This document shows, piece after piece, positions 34,691 to 45,180 of a stretch of DNA of 64,000 nt. The stretch is from Rutpela maculata. Lineage: Eukaryota; Arthropoda; Insecta; Coleoptera; Cerambycidae. The first letter of the stretch is position 1. Each line of letters opens with the position of its first letter. The notes under the pieces are model-generated. The model did not search any database and was not told the DNA's origin. It saw nothing but the letters and a program-made list of their open reading frames with translations. The position numbers were made by a program, and so were the translations under genes. The DNA is taken from the NCBI GenBank assembly GCA_936432065.2, contig OW386293.2:18984234-19048233 (forward strand). The letters are read 5' to 3'.

Positions 34691-34970
34691 GTGATACTTC
34701 ATTCTCCTCACGAAATGATAGACATCACATCTAGATTGACATATGCTGAATATGAAAAAAAGACAAAAATTTATTTTGACTGGAAAAGTGTGTGGACAAC
34801 AGATGAAGTCAAAGAATTAAGTGTGGCACAAAGACAATGTAAATTAAGTAGCAATGCTGAAGGCTTGGACCACAGTCCAGTGTACTCATACGTCTTATGC
34901 AGAATTGAGTGCCGCATTAAGCTCTGTTTGAAGTACTGCAACTGTACGCCGTACTATTACAGAAGGAATC
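34691..34970 (+). CDS. DEG/ENaC (pickpocket-type) sodium channel exon
   Basis: Exon from acceptor TTTCAG| to AATC|GT, 280 nt, phase 0 to phase 1. It encodes VILHSPHEMIDI, SVAQRQCKLSSN and the Cys-rich block YSYVLCRIECRIKLCLKYCN followed by CTPYYY, which is the extracellular domain signature of insect pickpocket channels (Cys pattern Q-C, C-x3-C, C-x3-C-x-C). These trimeric amiloride-type channels pass sodium in sensory or epithelial cells. Upstream exons (TM1) are not seen in the window. The donor GTTAGTAT is weak and abuts a TE boundary; see the duplication with 46868-46875. The next exon, in compatible phase, is at 60095. Confidence 0.82.
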
Positions 34971-34978
34971 GTTAGTAT

Positions 34979-35065
34979 ACGGGTGGGGCAATAACGTGTC
35001 GCACTTCGATAGCTCGAGTTCTATGATAGCTAGAATTTTATGAAATATATATGAGCAATCTAGAT
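34979..35065 (+). repeat. Left terminal inverted repeat of block M
   Basis: Starts ACGGGTGGGGCAATAA and pairs, with mismatches over about 85-95 bp, with 46780-46866. Inner matches include TCGAGTTCTATG and CTAGAT. Flanks GTTAGTAT (34971-34978) and GTGAGTAG (46868-46875) look like an imperfect 8-bp duplication, suggesting a hAT-like element. Confidence 0.7.
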
Positions 35066-35097
35066 AAAAAGTCTATAACCGGAAATTATTTTCGAAT

Positions 35098-35455
35098 ATA
35101 CAGGGCGAGCCAAGACGATTCCACAGGGTCAAGTGATTTTTTTAAATTGGAATGTTATGTATATCAGTACATTTTTTGAAGACTACTTCTAAACTCCTTT
35201 TACTCCTATAATATTAATGACTATCTCCCAACCACTTGGATGTAATGCATTTTCTCTTTGAAGTAATGCCATCTGCAGATGTTAAAGAAGTCACTACAGT
35301 CACAATTATGGGTCTAAAGACGAAATTATTTGAATATTATTTACGAGAGATCGAATTCATGTTCTTGAAATATTTCCACTTCTTAAAAGTATACCAGAAA
35401 GGTTTTTGAATTGAATTTTCTCAATTTTTTTTAAATGGAACGCGCCCTGTACATT
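35098..35455. mobile_element. Short-TIR MITE, about 355 bp
   Basis: Ends TACAGGGCGAGCC and, inverted from the right, TACAGGGCGCGTTCC. No ORF. The ACAGGG-type terminus is common in insect DNA elements. TA flanks are possible. Confidence 0.5.
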
Positions 35456-35501
35456 CTTTGACGATATGATGTACAAATGAAAAACAAAAATTTTTTGTAT
35501 G

Positions 35502-35870
35502 TACATTTCTGTGCAATGAAATCCCGTACACCTATTTTTCGCTATATTAAATCATTCTTTATTTATTTGTCAGTGTCATATTTTCGCAATGCCAAAATTA
35601 ACTGAATATGAAAAAATTTTAATTCTCTCTGAGATTGAAAAGGCATGATCTATCAGAGCAGTTGCTAACCATTATCAATTGAATACAAGTACTGTTATGA
35701 GTGTGAACAAAAGATGGAGGAGAACGGTAGCGTAAAGAGAAAAGACGGTTCAGGTCGATCGAGAAGTTCAAATCTCGTTCAAGATGAAGCGCTCCTTGGC
35801 TATTTGAGGGAAAATCCTTTTCAAACAGCAGGAGACGATGTACAGTGGTTCAGACAGCGGATTTAGCTTA
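35502..35870 (+). pseudogene. Tc1-like transposase N-terminal fragment with 5' TIR
   Basis: TIR-like TACATTTCTGTGCAATGAAA and CCCGTACACC precede an ATG at 35589. The reading gives MPKLTEYEKILILSEIEK, a TGA, then SIRAVANHYQLNTSTVMSVN (first helix-turn-helix). After a frame change it gives GSVKRKDGSGRSRSSN and LLGYLRENPFQTA (second HTH region). This is the DNA-binding part of a Tc1/mariner transposase; the DDE domain is absent. The TIR resembles that of MITE C. Confidence 0.78.
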
Positions 35871-36114
35871 TCAAAAATATTCGTTATGAATAAAAATATC
35901 TTAATTCTATTTTAGTAACCTTAATTGAACTGTTCTATGTTTCTGTGATTCCAAACCATGATTGAAATGAAAAAATAAACGGCTACTGTTATTAAAAGCA
36001 ATTAAAATTATTAAACAAAATATTTTTGTTAATAAACAAACACGGATTCATAATAAAGGTAATTAATATCTAATATACAATAAAACGGTAAAAGTATCCA
36101 ATAACATTAATTAG
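35871..36114. other. AT-rich, nothing recognised
   Basis: Between the Tc1 fragment and the small palindrome. No features seen beyond AT richness and short A/T runs. Confidence 0.4.
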
Positions 36115-36245
36115 AAAATATTATTTAAGTAATAAGCAAATCGCAACTTACACACTTTTTTATTTATTATGAAATTAGCTACTTCCTGTATACAAAAAAG
36201 TGTGTAAGTTGTGATTTGCTTAACACCTAAATAATATTTTTTAAC
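36115..36245. repeat. Hairpin repeat, about 130 bp
   Basis: Left arm AATCGCAACTTACACACTTT and right arm AAAGTGTGTAAGTTGTGATT pair around a loop of about 25 bases. AATAATATT-like sequence lies outside both arms. Likely a small foldback element. Confidence 0.7.
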
Positions 36246-36409
36246 CATGATGAAAGCAAATAAATAAAAAAATAATTAATTGTAAAAACATTAATTAGTA
36301 ATGAAATTTGTTTACCTACAAGATTTTTTTTGCGAATAATAAGCCAAAATTATGATCGTATGTACATATTGTCTTTTTTGTCTCATGTGTAGGATTATGC
36401 CTTAATCAA

Positions 36410-36660
36410 AGCACATACTTTGAAACATCAATTCCAAGCCAATTAACAACTTCCTGGGAAATTGATCCTTTAGGTTTTTGTGTTCTGAAAAAATTCATCA
36501 ATGGATCGCTTGTTACCATAACATGTGTATTAAATCTTTCATGGTGTTAATTCCAGATGCCTTCCGAGTACTATGTTCTCTGAATCTTTTCGCATCTTTA
36601 TGGCGGGATTTTTGAGCCTCCTTGAACATTTTTCTTAAAGAAGATTTCCGATCCATGGAT
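36410..36660 (-). pseudogene. Unrecognised coding remnant
   Basis: The minus strand from ATG at 36657 reads MDRKSSLRKMFKEAQKSRHK, DAKRFREHSTRK and MKDLIHML before a stop. A second frame then gives FRTQKPKGSISQEVVNWLGI and DVSKYVL, with coding-like composition. I do not recognise the family. Probably a transposon gene fragment; no TIRs could be assigned to it. Confidence 0.35.
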
Positions 36661-37384
36661 CAGTACTTTATGTAAAGTGATTGGCATATAATATCAGTTA
36701 TACTTTTCTACATACAATATTGCAGTATCAGTATTTTAAAATAGTTAATGTTGGCGTGACATTGCTTCTATCTTCTCACAAACAGTTTGCAGATATTACT
36801 CGATTTCTCAAGTAATTTTTCTCTAACATTTCCTTTAGTATCCACTAAGTGTAATTTAGTAATTATATATCGATATACAGCAAACGTTTTTTAACTGTGT
36901 TGCGTTTCTGCATGCCAAACTTCAAACAACTCTCGTCGGGCTCTCTTGCTGGCACCAACTAAAATGAAAATAATAGGAAGAGTTGTAAAAAGTAGAGCAT
37001 CTTACTAGATAGCTTTTGAAATCTAAGGACTGTGGATTAATATGAATAGGAAATTAGAAGGTTCCACGAAGTTCCAGAAAATATAAGCTTTGTCAAACTT
37101 TTCATTTTTATTATTTTTATTTTCGATTAATTATTGTCCAACAGCCGAGAAAACGATGATTTCAACAAATAATATACAGTATACTAGTACATACCGTGAC
37201 TAGTAGGGTCCATAATAAAAAGTTTTCACTTTTCTCTTTAAGAACTTACAACAACAGCAGTAAAAAACAAGTGACTGATACGAGTTGAAAATGGGTGAGT
37301 TTAACTAGTTATGTTTTTATTCAGCCACTACTTATGTATCGAATACAAGCAAATATTTCTACCTGTGTACGACAGACTATCGTC
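36661..37384. other. No gene seen
   Basis: AT-rich sequence without recognised domain, TIR or RNA gene. Confidence 0.4.
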
Positions 37385-37590
37385 TTCGAAAGTTTATGAC
37401 CTCGGCAGACCTCCGGATCTTCCAATCCAAAAAACTGCGAGATTTTTGTTTTTTTTTCAGTTTTTGTCGATTTTGACACCTAAGGCCTACTTTTTTGGTA
37501 AAAACATTTTAGTATTTTTAAAAGTAGATATTGCTACAAATTGGTACCAGAGCGGACTTTTCATCATTTTTATGGTAGTAGTATGGTAGT
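37385..37590 (+). repeat. Inverted repeat L, left arm
   Basis: Pairs with 44335-44605. Examples are GACCTCGGCAGACCTCCGGA against TCCGGAGGTCTGCCGAGGTC, and ATGGTAGTAGTATGGTAGTA against its complement near 44340. The enclosed 6.7 kb holds repeat R copies, the non-LTR element and the minisatellite. Confidence 0.85.
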
Positions 37591-37599
37591 ATTTCACAG

Positions 37600-37705
37600 A
37601 TTTTTAAGTTAGAAATTTTTAAAAATAAAAATTTTAATTTTTCGACATTTTTAACAATTTCTTACTACAAAATACTATATTTGCACTCCACTATGTGGAA
37701 TTAAT
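37600..37705 (+). repeat. Repeat R, copy 0 (3' end only, diverged)
   Basis: Resembles the ends of copies 2 and 3: AAATTTTTAAAAAT, a TTACTA stretch and a degenerate hairpin CTCCACTATGTGGAA. Confidence 0.5.
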
Positions 37706-38109
37706 TGTTTATGGAACTTTAATGATATAATGTTTGAAATCATGTACCCCAAAACCCCATAAAATTATATGCCACATCTGGCGGAGTTGCTCTCACTGTT
37801 AGTGCGGTTTTATAGTGGAAAGACTGCTCCTAAAATTGTGCCTTTTCTTTGCAAGTACAGTAAATAACTGAAGAGCAATCACATAATAGTGGTTTGTACA
37901 AAAAAGTTGATAATTACGACATACAGTAGCTGCCTAGAACATAACTCGGCTGTCTACGGATATTAAGGTATTATTTCTTTCCTTCTTTTTTACGGTAAAA
38001 TAAAAACAATTCCACAAAAACGTACACGTTATTGTGATAATATAAACCTCAACAGTACCGGACTCAATTATTTGCACTACCTAGCTATATAAAATAAACC
38101 TATCAGGAT

Positions 38110-39004
38110 ATGGGTGATAGTGGAAATATTTCAAACGAGGTACTATTCCAATTATTAAAAGATATAGCAAATGATGTGAAAGAAATTAAGTCAGACTTAG
38201 CTAAACACAACGATCATTTTCAAGTATTAGATAATAGAGTAGGCGAACTGGAGAACGAAAACAGAGATTTGAAAGTACAGCTGCAAGTAACGCAAAGAAA
38301 ACTCAAGAAAAATAACCTAATTATATTTGGAGTACCCGAAGTGGATGATACAGATATAAAAACACAAATAAGCGAAGTGGTAAAAAATTTACTTAAAGTA
38401 CAACTAGAAGAAACAGACATTAGTGATACAGATTAGGCACAAAAACAACTGCCCAACCAAGAGCCTGTATAGTAGAACTGGTAAGAAATACAACAAAACA
38501 AGATATATTTAAAAATGTGGCGCAACTAAAAGGCACAGGTATTAGTATCGCACATGATTTGACACCGGAGGAAAGAAAACAACAAAAAGTACTATACTAC
38601 CACCTGAAACAAGCTAGAGAAAAGGAGTACCATGCATACATTTCCAAAAATAAATTAATAGTAAATGGCGAATCTTACACATACGAAGATCTAAGAAACA
38701 GAGAAACGCTAATCGCACCCGAATTTCCCACTACTAGCCACGACCCCAACAGTAACAGTGCTCCAGCAACACCAACATTCCACATAAATAAAAACGATAC
38801 CTTGGAGAGTAATTCGAATACAGAAGAAAATAAGAATAGTTCGGAGCCCAAACTTAATACGAAAAGAACAGAGCAGAAGGAGGCCAAGCAGACATTCATG
38901 TCAGGTCCAGCCATAAGCACAAGATCCACCAAAAAGTCTTCCAGTCAAGGTAATATTGCTACTTCCTCTCCATCTGTAAAAAAAATTTCTAAAAAAATAA
39001 ATTA
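38110..39004 (+). pseudogene. ORF1 protein of non-LTR element, one frameshift
   Basis: The first 108 codons form a coiled coil (KEIKSDLAKHNDHFQVLDNR, VGELENENRDLKVQLQVTQR) followed by LKKNNLIIFGVPEVDD, the start of an RRM-like fold as in many Jockey/L1-type ORF1 proteins. A one-base loss near 38430 shifts the frame. The second part continues with RLGTKTTAQPRACIVELVRN, KNVAQLKGTGISIAHDLTPE and AREKEYHAYISKNKLIV, then a Ser/Thr/Asn-rich tail. It would bind element RNA. The total would be about 298 residues. Confidence 0.82.
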
Positions 39005-39129
39005 ATTATACATATATGTAAATGTAAATGTCTAAATTTTAAGCCTATGAGATTAGTTCTATATAAATAATAATCCTTATCTTTATAATTTTATTGTCAT
39101 AGTATATGCTCTACAAATAAATATATGCA

Positions 39130-42069
39130 ATGGACCCATACATTAGAGACTTAGAGTTTAAACCCGTAGAAACCTACATAGTAAAGAGCAATCTAGATTA
39201 TAAAAAGTTTACATTAAGCACGAACCAAAATTTTATACTGGTTCATAATAATATAAGGAGCATAGCAAAAAACCTAGACGAATTTAATGTGTTCTTGAAC
39301 TGTAATGATATTACGTATAATGTACTAATCTTCACTGAATGTTGGAGAATCTATAATCTAACTTTATTCAGTAAACCAGGATACGACACACTGTATAATG
39401 AGGGTGCAATAAACCAGAATGATGGAGTCTTAGTTTATATAAAAAACGATATAACCTATGAATACAATACTTTAAACATTGGGAATATAAAAACTCTCAA
39501 CATCAACATCTCAGTTAGTGGTAAATCAATAAATATTTTACCGGTTTATAGACCCCCATCTACTTGCCCCAATAGCTTCAATAATGAACTAAAGCAATTT
39601 CTAATCAATAATAAACCAAGAAAAGACGTCAATATTTTTGTGGGCGATATAAATATTAACATAAACAGTCACGGAATTGAATACGTCCAAGAGTACCTTA
39701 ACATAATGAGCGAAGAAGGGTTTGTATCCTTTATTAATAAAACTACCCGGGAAGAAGGGAACACAAGGTCTTGCATCGATCATATCTTCATAAAAACCAA
39801 AGAAGAGCAAAAGAAATTTATACCTTTAATTTGGGATATAAAAATAACAGACCACTTCCCAATAATCTTGCACTACGACTTAGGTAAACATAATGATAAA
39901 ACAATAGACAAAATCGAATGCAAAAAATATATAGACTACGAAAAACTTAAAATAAACCTAAAAAATGAGAACTGGCAGGAATTTTATTCTACAAGTGACG
40001 TAAATGTTGCAGCTGATTTATTAATAAACAAACTAAAAAATAACTTGGAAAAAGTTACACGATACGTTAAACAAAAAAAGAAAGAAATCAAAAAAACCCC
40101 GTGGATAACTACAGCAATAATTAAATCGACCGAAACAAAAAATAATATGTATAAAGAAATGAAAAAGAATCCCAATCAGATAGCACTACAAACTAAGTAC
40201 AAGGCATATCGTAATAAGTTGAATTTAATTATAAAAAACACCAAAATAGACTATTATAAATCGCAAATAAATAAAAACTGCACATCTTCAAAACAACTAT
40301 ACCAATGTGTAAAAAACATCTGTAATGAATACACTAATAAAAACGATATAAAACAAATCAAATTACAAGACGGTACAGTTCTATCCGAAAAATTGGAAAT
40401 TGCCAATTCGTTCGCAGCACATTACGCTAGTGTCGGTAAAAATCTTGCCAGTAAAATAACAAAGTCAGAAGAACCTAACGTTAGTACAGAGGCTAGAGTT
40501 AACTCTATCTTTATTACACCAACAGATAAAAATGAGGTTAAAAACATTATCCTTCAATTAAAAACTGGCAAAGCTCCAGGCAAGGATGGTATTACAGGGG
40601 ACATCCTAAAACGCATCGTTGAGGCAATAGTAAACCCACTAACTTATTTAATTAACTTCATTATAGACCAGGGTATATGCCCAGCCGCATTTAAAGTGGG
40701 ATTAGTCAAGCCGCTATTTAAAAGTGGAGATAAACAAAAAGTAATAAATTACAGGCCTATTTCACTAATCTCAACGGTTGCTAAAATTTTTGAGAAAATC
40801 ATAAAAATTAGAATTGACGGTTACCTAAATAAGTACAACATTCTCTCAGATAAACAATTTGGGTTTAAAAGCGGTCTGTCTACAGAAGATGCGATATCAT
40901 ACCTAACAAATCATATATATACAGCCTTAGATAATAAAAAACCTACCTTATGTATTTTCATTGACCTCGCCAAGGCTTTTGATACAGTTAACCACCCCCA
41001 GCTCTTAAGTAAACTAGAAAAAATTGGTTTTAGAGATAAGGCATATCGATTAATGGAAAGCTACTTAACAAACCGAAGCCAATGCGTGAAAATTGACGAT
41101 GTTATCAGCGACCACGAAAATATTGAGTACGGAGTACCCCAGGGGACGGTATTAGGACCGATATTGTTTAATATTTATATCGATGAACTTCTAAAGACTA
41201 CAATTGATGGGGAAATACTTAGCTTTGCGAATGACACGGTGATCATAAACAAAGCCGACAACTGGATCGATCTCAAAAAGCTAGCTGAAAAAAATTTCAA
41301 AATAGTGAAAAACTGGTTTGACTATAACTACCTTACAATTAACAGTGATAAAACCAAATATCTCCCATTTACATCGTACCATAATAACTTACCGAACTTT
41401 GGTCCTCTCCAGATCAGCCACGATGATAAATTATTAATGACCATCGATGAAGCAGAACATATAAAATATTTAGGAATTATAATAGATAAACACCTTAGAT
41501 GGAACCTACAAGTAAATAACATTGTTAGAAAACTACGGCCTCTCCTTCCAAAATTCAAATACCTAAAGTCGTTTCTAAGCATACGTCAGCTTGATATATT
41601 ATACTTCTCCCTCGTGCAGTCACAACTTGTCTATGGAATTATTGGATGGGGTGGAGTTAACAACAATTACCTAAAAATACTAAATACCATCCAAAAATGG
41701 TTTTTAAAAATAATCCACAATAAAAATATTACTTACCCCACCAATGCCTTATTCAACGAGGCAAAAAAATTGGATATTAGACAACTTTTTTGCAAAAAAA
41801 TTTTATTAACTCTATTCAAGAACAAACATCAAACAATAATCTATCACGAACATTGCCACAATACCCGTAACAAACACATAACCACACTAAAAACTAAAGT
41901 AAACAAATCGATAGGACAAAAAAAATCCTCTTATCTTGCTGCTTATATCTATGATTTAATTCCGCCCGACATAAAAACTATATCTTCATATAACATCTAT
42001 AAAAAGAAAATCAACCTATGGTTATCGAATACACCAAGACTAATAGTACATCAAATATTTGAAAAATGA
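39130..42069 (+). CDS. ORF2: apurinic-type endonuclease and reverse transcriptase
   Basis: 979 residues, uninterrupted. The endonuclease domain has LVHNNIRSI, FTECW, PVYRPPS, IFVGDININI, SCIDHIFIK and KITDHFPII (about residues 35-250). RT has LKTGKAPGKDGI, LVKPLFKSGDKQ, NYRPISLISTVAKIFEKII, CIFIDLAKAFDTVNH and GVPQGTVLGPILFNIYI, then SFANDTVII. The last motif should be FADD; here the first catalytic Asp is Asn (codon AAT at about 41230), so polymerase activity is probably lost. A C-terminal region of about 250 residues follows, with no RNase H. It would nick DNA and copy element RNA at the target. Confidence 0.93.
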   Translation: MDPYIRDLEFKPVETYIVKSNLDYKKFTLSTNQNFILVHNNIRSIAKNLDEFNVFLNCNDITYNVLIFTECWRIYNLTLFSKPGYDTLYNEGAINQNDGVLVYIKNDITYEYNTLNIGNIKTLNINISVSGKSINILPVYRPPSTCPNSFNNELKQFLINNKPRKDVNIFVGDINININSHGIEYVQEYLNIMSEEGFVSFINKTTREEGNTRSCIDHIFIKTKEEQKKFIPLIWDIKITDHFPIILHYDLGKHNDKTIDKIECKKYIDYEKLKINLKNENWQEFYSTSDVNVAADLLINKLKNNLEKVTRYVKQKKKEIKKTPWITTAIIKSTETKNNMYKEMKKNPNQIALQTKYKAYRNKLNLIIKNTKIDYYKSQINKNCTSSKQLYQCVKNICNEYTNKNDIKQIKLQDGTVLSEKLEIANSFAAHYASVGKNLASKITKSEEPNVSTEARVNSIFITPTDKNEVKNIILQLKTGKAPGKDGITGDILKRIVEAIVNPLTYLINFIIDQGICPAAFKVGLVKPLFKSGDKQKVINYRPISLISTVAKIFEKIIKIRIDGYLNKYNILSDKQFGFKSGLSTEDAISYLTNHIYTALDNKKPTLCIFIDLAKAFDTVNHPQLLSKLEKIGFRDKAYRLMESYLTNRSQCVKIDDVISDHENIEYGVPQGTVLGPILFNIYIDELLKTTIDGEILSFANDTVIINKADNWIDLKKLAEKNFKIVKNWFDYNYLTINSDKTKYLPFTSYHNNLPNFGPLQISHDDKLLMTIDEAEHIKYLGIIIDKHLRWNLQVNNIVRKLRPLLPKFKYLKSFLSIRQLDILYFSLVQSQLVYGIIGWGGVNNNYLKILNTIQKWFLKIIHNKNITYPTNALFNEAKKLDIRQLFCKKILLTLFKNKHQTIIYHEHCHNTRNKHITTLKTKVNKSIGQKKSSYLAAYIYDLIPPDIKTISSYNIYKKKINLWLSNTPRLIVHQIFEK

Positions 42070-42641
42070 AATACATAAACTTACCTGTAAAAAAAAATAA
42101 AATTCTAATTCTCACGCATATACACATATCAAATTAACATGTACCTGTCTGGGAAAGCCCACGTGCGTATATTTATTTATTTTTATAACTATTTCCTCTG
42201 TTATTCCTTTTCACTATTGATGAACTCCTCTATGTTGTTTTTTCTTTTTTCTTTTCTTCTAATGAATTCATTTAAAATTAACATGCCATGTCCTCCTTTC
42301 TCTTGTTTTCCTCAAGGATTACACTCCTATTATAGCCAAATACATTGTGTAATAAACTGTAAGTAATTAGCCGAACCCCACTATACAAGTACCTAGTACT
42401 TCCTGGGGTCCTCACTGTTTATTTACAAAACAAGACGAGCGAAAACATATTACTGTTGTTGCTATTGTCGATATATACTATTACTATTGTTAATGTTATT
42501 AGTACTATTGTTGCTATTGTTGTTATATACTTATTAATATTGTTATTGTTATTAGTATTATCATTATTGTTGTTATTGTTATATACCTATGTACTTTATA
42601 ATGTATTTGGTAAATAAACATTATTATTACATTATTATTAT
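42070..42641 (+). other. 3' UTR of non-LTR element with ATT-rich tail
   Basis: Rich in TTGTTATTGTTATT-like degenerate repeats from about 42440 and ends in a short run of ATT units after AATAAACATT. Confidence 0.75.
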
Positions 42642-43244
42642 ATCTGTAATAGATGTGGGGGTGAATGAAGTGAAAAAAATTCTTGATGACTTTGACTCCT
42701 GTACACACACTAAATCACACTATTTTTTCACCACCTTTAATAATAAGGTGGGGGCGGTAATAGGTAACGGCTAATGCCATTTTTTTTTTGAGGCCTTAGC
42801 TCCTCTTATATTTACTAAATACCAATTTCATGGACTCTTACTTGCTTGATTTACCTATTTACCCCCATTTACCTCAATTTACCCTTCAACTCTGCAACGG
42901 AATAAGATGAAAATATAATCTAGTTCCAGATCTCGTTAAAAAACATACGTGTGCCATATTTTAAGTGAATATCTTAAACGGTTCCAGAGTAATCGTGAGC
43001 ACCAAAACGATACAAGACTAACATACACACCGACGCAACAGACAAATATATTTTGCTCAGACTTAAAATATTGACGTTTCTTGATTTTATAAGCCTATTT
43101 AAACAATGAAAATTTCCAAATTTTTTTTTTGCGTTAATATACAACTGAATGTCGAACTAATACGCAGAAATTGGCAAGACAAAGATATAAAAAATCGTTG
43201 TGTGCCGTAAACTACACGATAGAAGTAAAGCCTCTACTGCAAGC

Positions 43245-43705
43245 ATTTTCTTCGAGGAAACCTACTACGCATCCATACTACTCAAGGTAACCCACTGTGC
43301 ATCCAATTTACTCGAGTAAAGCCACTGCGCATTCATACTACTTGAAGTAACCCACTCGCATCCATTTTACTCGAGGAAACCCACTGCGCATCCATATCAC
43401 TTGAGGTAACCTACTGCGCATCTATGGCACTCGAGAAGAGCCACTGCGCATCCACACTACTCGTTATAACCTACTGCGCATCCATTGTACTCGAGGAAAG
43501 CCACTGCGCATCCATACTACTTAAAGTAACCCACTGCGCATCCATACTACTTGAGGTAACCTACTATAATACTCGAAAAAAGTCACTGAGTATCCAAATA
43601 TTCGAGAAAAGACACTGCGCATCCATAATACTCGGGGAAACCTGCTGCGCATCCATAGTAGTCGAGGAAAGCCACTGTGCATCCATACTACTCAAGGTAA
43701 CTTTA
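43245..43705 (+). repeat. 30-bp minisatellite, about 15 units
   Basis: Unit approximately ACTGCGCATCCATACTACTC then GAGGTAACCC, with alternating GGAAAGCC and GGTAACCC forms giving a partial 60-bp super-period. Lies between repeat R copies 1 and 2. Because 30 is a multiple of three, an artefactual repetitive frame is open (43424-43714). Confidence 0.9.
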
Positions 43706-44328
43706 ACAACATAATATTTGAAACCGTCTACCCCAAAAACATATAAAACGATATGCTACATCGGTAGTGAGGGTGGGGGTGGTGGTAGAGGGTTGGTAGT
43801 GTGGGTGGATGAAGTAAAAAAATATTTTGAAGCTTTTGGTTCTTGTACACACACTAAATCACGATTTTTTTTTCATCCCATTTAATAAGGGGGTAAGGGT
43901 GGTAATGGGGGTGGCTAATGCCAAAAATTTTTTTTAGACCTTAGCTTCTCTTTTTTATACTAAATACCCATTTTATGGACTCTTACTTGCTTGAGTTACC
44001 CATTTACCCGAAATTTACCCCAATTTACCCCCCAACCCTTTGACGGAACAAAATGAAAATATAATCTAGTTCTAGATCTCGTTAAAGTACATATGTGTAC
44101 CAAATTTCAAGTGAATATCGTAAACGGTTCCAGAGTAAACATGCGCACAAAAAAAAATTACAGACAGACCGACAGACAGACAGACAGACCGACAGACAGA
44201 CAGAAATTTTTTTTTCGCTCAAACTTAAAATCTCGACGTTTCATGACATTTTAAGCCTATTTGAACAATAGAAATTTAAAAAATTTTTTTGTCGTTACTA
44301 TGCTTCCACTGGATGTGGAAGTAAAATC
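43706..44328 (+). repeat. Repeat R, copy 2
   Basis: About 620 bp. It includes the CACACACTAAATCAC block, TTTACCC repeats, a GACA microsatellite (about 44163-44203) and a terminal hairpin CTTCCACTGGATGTGGAAG (44308-44326) directly before the right arm of L. Confidence 0.85.
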
Positions 44329-44334
44329 TGTGAA

Positions 44335-44605
44335 ATACTACCATACTACTACCATAAAAATGTCGAAAAATGAAAATTTTGCAAAACTTTGAACAGCTGT
44401 ATCTCGGATACTATTTGATCTACAGAGTCGCTCTGGTACCAATTTGTAGCAAATTTAATCCACTTTTAAAAAATACTAAAATGTTTTTACCGAAAAAGTA
44501 GGCCTTAGGTGTCAAAATCGACAAAAACTGAAAAAAGAACAAAAATCTCGCAGTTTTTTGGATTTTTGACCAAGATCCGGAGGTCTGCCGAGGTCGTAAA
44601 CTCGG
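44335..44605 (-). repeat. Inverted repeat L, right arm
   Basis: Inverted copy of 37385-37590 with one segment (CAGCTGTATCTCGGATACTA, about 44394-44413) absent from the left arm. Confidence 0.85.
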
Positions 44606-45180
44606 ATTTAACATTACTTTTTAATCCTATACAACATATTAAAAAAGCAGCCATACCTTTTTTTGATGACAAAGTTACTGGATTAGTTGTTTGTTTTGTT
44701 TTGTAATGATGGACATATTCGGGTGTACCGCCCTGCAAATACCAGGTCACCGCGGAGCAGGTCCGGGCGGTTTTCTGTTAATGTTTAGCCATTGAAAATT
44801 GCTGGGAGAAAAAGAAAAGTATTGCCGTACACTAATTGCTTCTATGCCAACAAGATTTAATCACGTCTTTTAAGGAAACGGAGCCGTGACAAAATATTAG
44901 GTTACATTATTTACACAATAAATACAATCGCAGTTATGTGCAGTCGTATATATGAATTTTTCAACGTCAATTTTTACATTTGTTACAAATCGAAATCATT
45001 CCCATCGAATGATGTAAAATCTAAATTCCAAAAAGACTGATTCACACCATTCAATATTAGAAAAAACTGGATTACCTTATTTTTCAAGAGTACGGAGTTT
45101 CATTTTCGATTTTTTGGGTAATAAGTACAAAATTTAAAAAAAACTTGATATACATCTCTATGCACTTTTGACATGAGGTT
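44606..45180. other. No gene seen
   Basis: Contains a locally GC-richer stretch at 44740-44770. Its source was not recognised. Confidence 0.4.

Larger units (their letters stand above)
37781..42641 (+). mobile_element. Full-length non-LTR retrotransposon (CR1/L2-like)
   Basis: 4.86 kb, flanked by ATCTG on both sides (37776-37780, 42642-42646). It has a 5' UTR (about 330 bp), ORF1, ORF2 and a 3' UTR ending in ATT repeats, the tail style of CR1/L2/Daphne-type elements. It interrupts repeat R copy 1 exactly. Only one ORF1 frameshift and one active-site change were noticed, so it is young. Confidence 0.88.
37706..43150 (+). repeat. Repeat R, copy 1, interrupted by the non-LTR element
   Basis: 37706-37780 matches 43705-43770 (ATAATGTTTGAAATC, CCCCAAAACC, ATATGCCACATC). 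42647-43150 matches the rest of copies 2 and 3 (CACACACTAAATCAC, CTCTTATATTTACTAAATAC, TATAATCTAGTTCCAGATC). Joining the two parts across the inserted 37781-42641 restores the alignment to copy 2. Confidence 0.8.

Noticed and set aside
43245..43705. CRISPR-like array
   Set aside because: Units are contiguous 30-bp tandem repeats without distinct spacers, in a eukaryotic TE context.
43424..43714. 96-codon repetitive ORF with Ser-His-Cys-Ala-Ser units
   Set aside because: It is the 30-bp minisatellite read in one frame; the period is a multiple of three, so the frame stays open without selection.
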